DNA of 10,506 nt from Elusimicrobia bacterium CG03_land_8_20_14_0_80_50_18 (lineage in GTDB: Bacteria > CG03): assembly GCA_002780705.1 (NCBI GenBank), contig PEUP01000060.1:1-10506 (forward strand). Direction: 5' to 3'. Positions 7,008 through 10,506 of the stretch are shown one piece after another. The notes beneath the pieces are model-generated. The model searched no databases, was not told the DNA's origin, and saw only the letters and a list, made by a program, of their open reading frames with translations. A program made the translations under genes and the position numbers. Within the stretch, counting starts at the first letter, position 1; each line of letters starts with the position of its first letter.

Positions 7008-8353
7008 ACCAGGATTTCCTCTTCTATTGTTTTCGCTATTGTGTCAAGCGCCTCTTTGACCGTTTTCTTTCCTGCCAGCGCCGCATACAAATAGGGATTT
7101 GCCGCGTTTTCCAGACCGTTATAGGAAATAACTTTAGGCCGGGCAACCGCTGTTTTCATCTGCTCAAAAAACAACTTTATTTCCGGCTGTCTTGAAAAAT
7201 CCATATTCCTTTCCGCATTGATATTAACGGGTATCTGCGCCAGTTTGGACGCCCATTGCGCCTGTATCTTCGGAGAGGTCAAATATTGCAAAAATTTGAA
7301 GCAAATCTCCGGATGATTCGCCTTCTTGAGAACTACCATATTGGAACCGCCGACGTTCGTTGAAGTGCCTGCCGGCCCCCGGGGAATGAGAGCTATGCCG
7401 AAATCCAGCCCGACGTCCTTAAATCTCTTAATATTCCAGGGGCCTGTTAAAATCATAGCGTACATTCCATTGATAAAACCAGTATCCGGCGCGATCGCGC
7501 CGCTCTGCCATGCGCCCGCTTCAACTTTATATTTCTGGTACAGGTCCACCTTGAACTGAAGCGCTTTGATTCCCGCCTCAGAATTGAGAATACATCTTGT
7601 CCCATCCTCTGAAAGAAATTTAACACCGTAGGTATTAAAAAACGGAAATGTCCACCACAGTTCTTTATCCATTGCAAAGCCGAACTGATTCGGCCGACCG
7701 TCGCCATCGGTATCTATCGTCAGGGTTTTTGCATACTCAAGAAAATCTTCCCATGTCTCTGGAGGAACTTTCAGCCCCTTTGCTCTGAACATTTTCCTAT
7801 TGTAAAAAAGCGCGGCACCGGTCGTCTGGTCCGGTAAACCATAAATTTTTTGGACTCCGTTTTCCATCCACACATTTGAATTTATCGCCGCGGGCACAAA
7901 ATCATCCGTGTTTATACTGCCGTATTGAGTCAGTTCCTGAACTGACCCCGATATAACAAGACGCGGCAGAAAAGCCACATCCACCCGCGCTATATCCGGA
8001 GCCGTATTTGTAATCATTGATGTCATAAGCTTGGACTCATGCCCGCCCCAGGGCACCCTCTGTATGCTTATCTCAGTTCCCGGATTGAGCTTTTCAAATT
8101 GACGGGCTATGCGGACAATTTCATCATGCTCTTCATTATTGTATGTTTCCCAGAGAACGATTCTCTTTACACTCGTATCCTCACCTTGTTGTTTTTTCCC
8201 ACAGGCAAAAAAGGGGACGGAGGCAATTAAATATCCAAAAAATATAACAAAACCAAGTTTTTTTCTGAAAAAACAATAAACCTGACTGGTGTTTTTCCTT
8301 GGAATATTTGAATTATTAGAAATTAAATTGCCTCCGTCCCCTTTATTTTTCAT
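6998..8353 (-). CDS. Sugar ABC transporter substrate-binding lipoprotein (family 1, MalE/UgpB-like)
   Basis: Predicted to capture maltodextrin or a similar oligosaccharide outside the cytoplasmic membrane and deliver it to the two adjacent permeases. The 451-residue protein begins at the ATG at 8353, which overlaps the permease stop as ATGA; the frame extends to an ATG at 8464, but that would overlap the permease by 115 bases. A long n-region (to about 32) leads to a hydrophobic core and SVPFFAC, with Cys51 as probable lipidation site; the lipobox is atypical (Phe at -3 and -2). The mature part shows family features: IVLWETYNNEEHDEIVRIA (65-83), YGLPDQTTGAALFYN (171-185), a DTDGDGRPNQFGF calcium-type loop (214-226), MYAMILTGPWN (297-307) and FKFLQYLTSP (352-361). 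The first 50 residues are encoded entirely by the repeat at 8203-8352, so the true initiation codon is less certain than usual. The ligand is inferred from the adjacent amylase. Confidence 0.92.
   Translation of the reverse strand: MKNKGDGGNLISNNSNIPRKNTSQVYCFFRKKLGFVIFFGYLIASVPFFACGKKQQGEDTSVKRIVLWETYNNEEHDEIVRIARQFEKLNPGTEISIQRVPWGGHESKLMTSMITNTAPDIARVDVAFLPRLVISGSVQELTQYGSINTDDFVPAAINSNVWMENGVQKIYGLPDQTTGAALFYNRKMFRAKGLKVPPETWEDFLEYAKTLTIDTDGDGRPNQFGFAMDKELWWTFPFFNTYGVKFLSEDGTRCILNSEAGIKALQFKVDLYQKYKVEAGAWQSGAIAPDTGFINGMYAMILTGPWNIKRFKDVGLDFGIALIPRGPAGTSTNVGGSNMVVLKKANHPEICFKFLQYLTSPKIQAQWASKLAQIPVNINAERNMDFSRQPEIKLFFEQMKTAVARPKVISYNGLENAANPYLYAALAGKKTVKEALDTIAKTIEEEILVEK
8203..8352 (-). 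repeat. 150-bp repeat copy B with 19-bp terminal inverted repeats
   Basis: Second copy of the element at 6858-7007. Perfect inverted arms of 19 bp lie at 8210-8228 and 8326-8344 (core GGGGACGGAGGCAATT), again bounding 135 bp. The right end lies on the stop codon of the MalG-type permease and the left end on the lipoprotein signal peptide of the binding protein. Unlike copy A, it has no in-frame stop, so the binding-protein frame runs through the whole element. Both arms differ from copy A in step, so self-complementarity is kept. Confidence 0.85.
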
Positions 8354-9189
8354 TCTTTTACAGCCCCCGCTGTTAAACCCTCTATAAAAAATCTTTGCAG
8401 CGCCAGAAAAAGAACAGCAATCGGTATTATGGAAAAAGCTGAGGCCGCCATAAGCAAAGTCCATTGGGTGGAATACTGCCCTCTAAAAAGAGCAAGGCCC
8501 ACAGGCAGAGTAAGCTTTAAACTGTCCGGTGTATTAACAACCAGCTGCCAGAGAAAATTCGTCCACTGAAAAAGAAAGGTCAAAAGGAACACCGTCGTTA
8601 TGATGGGCATGGACAGCGGCACTATAATATGTCTGAATATCTGCCATTCGTTCGCCCCGTCAATTTCAGCCGAAGATATCAGCGCGTCGGGAATTGTCTC
8701 CATGTGCTGCCTCAGCAGAAAAAGCCCGAAAATATTTGCGACATGCGGTATAATCATTCCCTTGTAAGTGTTGATCCATCCAAATTGCGTCACGAGCGCA
8801 AACTGCGGAACCATATACATCATGCCGGGAATCATTAGTGTTGACAGGAGCATCCAGAAAATCACTTCCTTAAATACAAAGTTCTTTTTGGCGAAGGCGT
8901 ATGCTCCCATTGAGCAGAACAGAGCCGTCATGAAAGCGCCGGAAGTGGCCACAAAAAGAGAATTCATAAAAAACCGCGAAAAGGGAAACGCCGTGTTGTT
9001 CCAAACTGCCGCAAAATTCTTGAAAAGCGGCGCCGCCATGACGAAATCAAGTTTAAACCCGTGGCCTTCCGCTTTCACCGCGACAAACAGCATCCAGAAA
9101 AACGGGAAAAGCATCAGGATGGCGCCTACACTAAGCATGGTCAGCAGCAGAATCTTTTTTATCCGTTCTCTTATTTTCTTAACATCCAT
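8350..9189 (-). CDS. Sugar ABC transporter permease, MalG type
   Basis: One of two membrane subunits of the importer, forming the channel with the MalF-type partner encoded just upstream. It has 279 residues, normal for the family, and about six transmembrane helices (for example 12-38, 72-100, 106-130, 140-160, 195-218 and 245-266). The cytoplasmic EAA loop that docks to the ATPase is clear at 173-192 (SAEIDGANEWQIFRHIIVPL). The C-terminus, QRFFIEGLTAGAVKE, is typical of MalG-like proteins. AAGGA overlapping the stop of the upstream permease gene serves as the ribosome site, three bases before the ATG. Its own stop overlaps the binding-protein start as ATGA and coincides with the edge of repeat copy B. 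Confidence 0.95.
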   Translation of the reverse strand: MDVKKIRERIKKILLLTMLSVGAILMLFPFFWMLFVAVKAEGHGFKLDFVMAAPLFKNFAAVWNNTAFPFSRFFMNSLFVATSGAFMTALFCSMGAYAFAKKNFVFKEVIFWMLLSTLMIPGMMYMVPQFALVTQFGWINTYKGMIIPHVANIFGLFLLRQHMETIPDALISSAEIDGANEWQIFRHIIVPLSMPIITTVFLLTFLFQWTNFLWQLVVNTPDSLKLTLPVGLALFRGQYSTQWTLLMAASAFSIIPIAVLFLALQRFFIEGLTAGAVKE

Positions 9190-9195
9190 TAGTCC

Positions 9196-10134
9196 TTAGT
9201 CCCTCTTCCCCATTAATCTCGCGTTGATAAGCGATATCACAAGCGTTATCAAAAGCAGCACATAACTAACCGCGGCCGCATAACCAAATTTCATCGCTTC
9301 CCATTTTTCAAACAGATAATATCCCGAAAGCCTCGTCGCACCCTGTATTTTTCCCATAAATTCAACCACATATGGCCCGCCCTGCGTCATTGCGTATATT
9401 TCGGTAAAGGCGTTCAACGAAGCTATAGTCCCCATTATGACCAAAAATAAAATTATGGGTTTAACAAGGGGGATCGTTATATAAATAAGTTTTTGCCAGG
9501 CATTGGCTCCGTCTATATCGGCGGCTTCATACACCGATACGGGAATATTCTGTATGGCGGAAAGAAAAAGTATCATGCCGAAACCCGCACCCCTTAAAAC
9601 CATTGCAAGAGCCACCCCCGGCAGGGCCGTGCGCGGACTTGCAAGGATACCGTTGTCCATGAAATTGCTGTATCCGACGGAATTAAGAATATTGGGAAGA
9701 ATACCGAAATGAGGGCTGTATAGAAGCGTCCAGATAACTCCCACCACCAGCATATCCAGAACGCTCGGAAGAAAATAGGCGCTCCTGAAAAGAGAGACGC
9801 CCGGCAATTTGTTGTTGAGGAGTATCGCCAGAATCAATCCTAAAAATATAGTAAACGGTATCGTCAGAATCGCGTAATAAGCCGTCACAACGAGCGACCA
9901 CCAGAAATGAGAATCCTGTAAAAGCGCTATATAATTATCCAGCCCCACGAATTTCATATCGGAAAAAACATTATACAGGTTGGTGCTCCAACTGACCTTG
10001 TGAAGACTTAAAATAAGCGAGTAAATTACCGGATAGGCGAGAAAGGTAAAAAAAACCGCAAGAAAAGGAAAAAGAAACAGATAAGCGGCAACATTATTCC
10101 GTATGTTCTTAGTATTCCTGCTGCTAATTTTCAT
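9196..10134 (-). CDS. Sugar ABC transporter permease, MalF/UgpA type
   Basis: Partner membrane subunit of the importer. It has 312 residues and about six transmembrane helices, the first at about 15-44, without the large periplasmic loop of enterobacterial MalF, so it resembles the shorter UgpA/MsmF-like permeases. The EAA loop is at 203-222 (EAADIDGANAWQKLIYITIP). Other family strings are AYPVIYSLILSLHKVSW (33-49), FRSAYFLPSVL (116-126) and EIYAMTQGGP (245-254). The start overlaps the end of the ATPase gene by 11 bases, and six bases separate its stop from the next permease, so the genes form one operon. Substrate is inferred from the amylase nearby. Confidence 0.95.
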   Translation of the reverse strand: MKISSRNTKNIRNNVAAYLFLFPFLAVFFTFLAYPVIYSLILSLHKVSWSTNLYNVFSDMKFVGLDNYIALLQDSHFWWSLVVTAYYAILTIPFTIFLGLILAILLNNKLPGVSLFRSAYFLPSVLDMLVVGVIWTLLYSPHFGILPNILNSVGYSNFMDNGILASPRTALPGVALAMVLRGAGFGMILFLSAIQNIPVSVYEAADIDGANAWQKLIYITIPLVKPIILFLVIMGTIASLNAFTEIYAMTQGGPYVVEFMGKIQGATRLSGYYLFEKWEAMKFGYAAAVSYVLLLITLVISLINARLMGKRD

Positions 10135-10506
10135 TCAATCTTTTATCCGTATCAGGATGAAAAAAATGCAGTTTATCCGCGTTAAACATAAGTTCAAGCC
10201 GGTCGCCGGCTTTCACGCGGTTTGCGCCGACTGTCTTCATCACCAGTTCGGAGGAACCTTGCGTTTTCAGATGGATATAATTCTCGCTGCCCATGGGCTC
10301 TTCGGCTTCCACAACCGCGGCAACGGTATTTTCCGCTTCTTTTATTCCCCCGTAAATCCTGTCAATGACATGCTCCGGGCGGACACCCATAATAAGTTCC
10401 TTCCCCTCGAAAGAAGATAGAAAGCCGAAACCCTCGCGGCCTATACTCAGCTTGAAACCGCCGCCGGACTCGCTTATCAAAAAAAATTTTCCGTCAGAAG
10501 CGATTT
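10124..10506 (-). CDS. Sugar ABC transporter ATPase, C-terminal TOBE region (MalK/UgpC/MsmK type), 5' cut by window edge
   Basis: Only the last 126 codons are in the window; the frame is open to the right edge, so the Walker motifs and nucleotide-binding domain are not visible. The visible part matches the regulatory TOBE/OB region of MalK-family ATPases: ELIMGVRPEHV (the GxRPEH signature), EPMGSENYIHL, and the terminal FNADKLHFFHPDTDKRL. It would power uptake through the two adjacent permeases, and in this family one ATPase often serves several sugar importers. The stop (TAG) lies 11 bases inside the next permease gene, consistent with co-transcription and coupled translation. Confidence 0.9.
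   Translation of the reverse strand, partial: IASDGKFFLISESGGGFKLSIGREGFGFLSSFEGKELIMGVRPEHVIDRIYGGIKEAENTVAAVVEAEEPMGSENYIHLKTQGSSELVMKTVGANRVKAGDRLELMFNADKLHFFHPDTDKRLNEN

Noticed and set aside
8354..8464. N-terminal extension of the sugar-binding protein to the ATG at 8464
   Set aside because: It would overlap the MalG-type permease by 115 bases and put 37 extra residues before an already long leader; the ATG at 8353 forms an ATGA overlap like other junctions here.
8768..9199. 143-codon plus-strand open frame opposite the MalG-type permease
   Set aside because: Antisense to a well-supported permease and shows no family features.
1..10506. CRISPR arrays, tRNA or rRNA genes, transposase genes
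   Set aside because: Nothing supporting any of these was seen on either strand; the only repeats found are the two 150-bp copies.

Overview
The window reads as a bacterial carbohydrate-uptake and glycogen/maltodextrin region. Every gene I can support lies on the minus strand, so transcription runs from high to low coordinates. The sequence does not fix the organism. Moderate GC with AT-rich junctions, tightly packed genes with ATGA overlaps, GGDEF signalling proteins, a lipoprotein-type sugar-binding protein and an archaeal-type (GH133) debranching enzyme would suit an uncultured, probably diderm, bacterium such as an Omnitrophota- or Elusimicrobiota-like lineage. That placement is a guess.

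Right half, 10506 down to 4804: a sugar ABC importer followed by an amylase. In transcription order these are the C-terminal end of a MalK/UgpC-type ATPase (cut by the window edge), a MalF-type permease, a MalG-type permease, a family 1 solute-binding lipoprotein, and an exported GH13 alpha-amylase with an N-terminal CBM48-like domain and all catalytic residues. The inferred job is that the amylase cuts alpha-glucan outside the cytoplasm and the importer takes up the oligosaccharides. The promoter lies outside the window.

Left half, 4766 down to 1: a second transcription unit with its own extended -10 promoter (4758-4766). It holds an unrecognised 104-residue helical protein, a glycogen debranching enzyme, and two tandem membrane-bound diguanylate cyclases with the same architecture. 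The second cyclase runs off the left edge. The last three genes are joined by ATGA stop/start overlaps. One cyclase keeps the RxxD inhibitory site and the other has lost it.

The most unusual feature is a pair of 150-bp repeats (6858-7007 and 8203-8352), about 85% identical with no indels. They lie at the two junctions flanking the binding-protein gene. Each contains a 135-bp element with near-perfect or perfect terminal inverted repeats, begins at the last codons of the upstream gene, and ends inside the downstream gene, where it encodes the signal peptide. Two unrelated exported proteins therefore carry nearly the same repeat-encoded signal peptide. The inverted-repeat arms differ between copies by matched changes that keep each copy self-complementary. 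No stretch longer than 300 bases lacks a gene.
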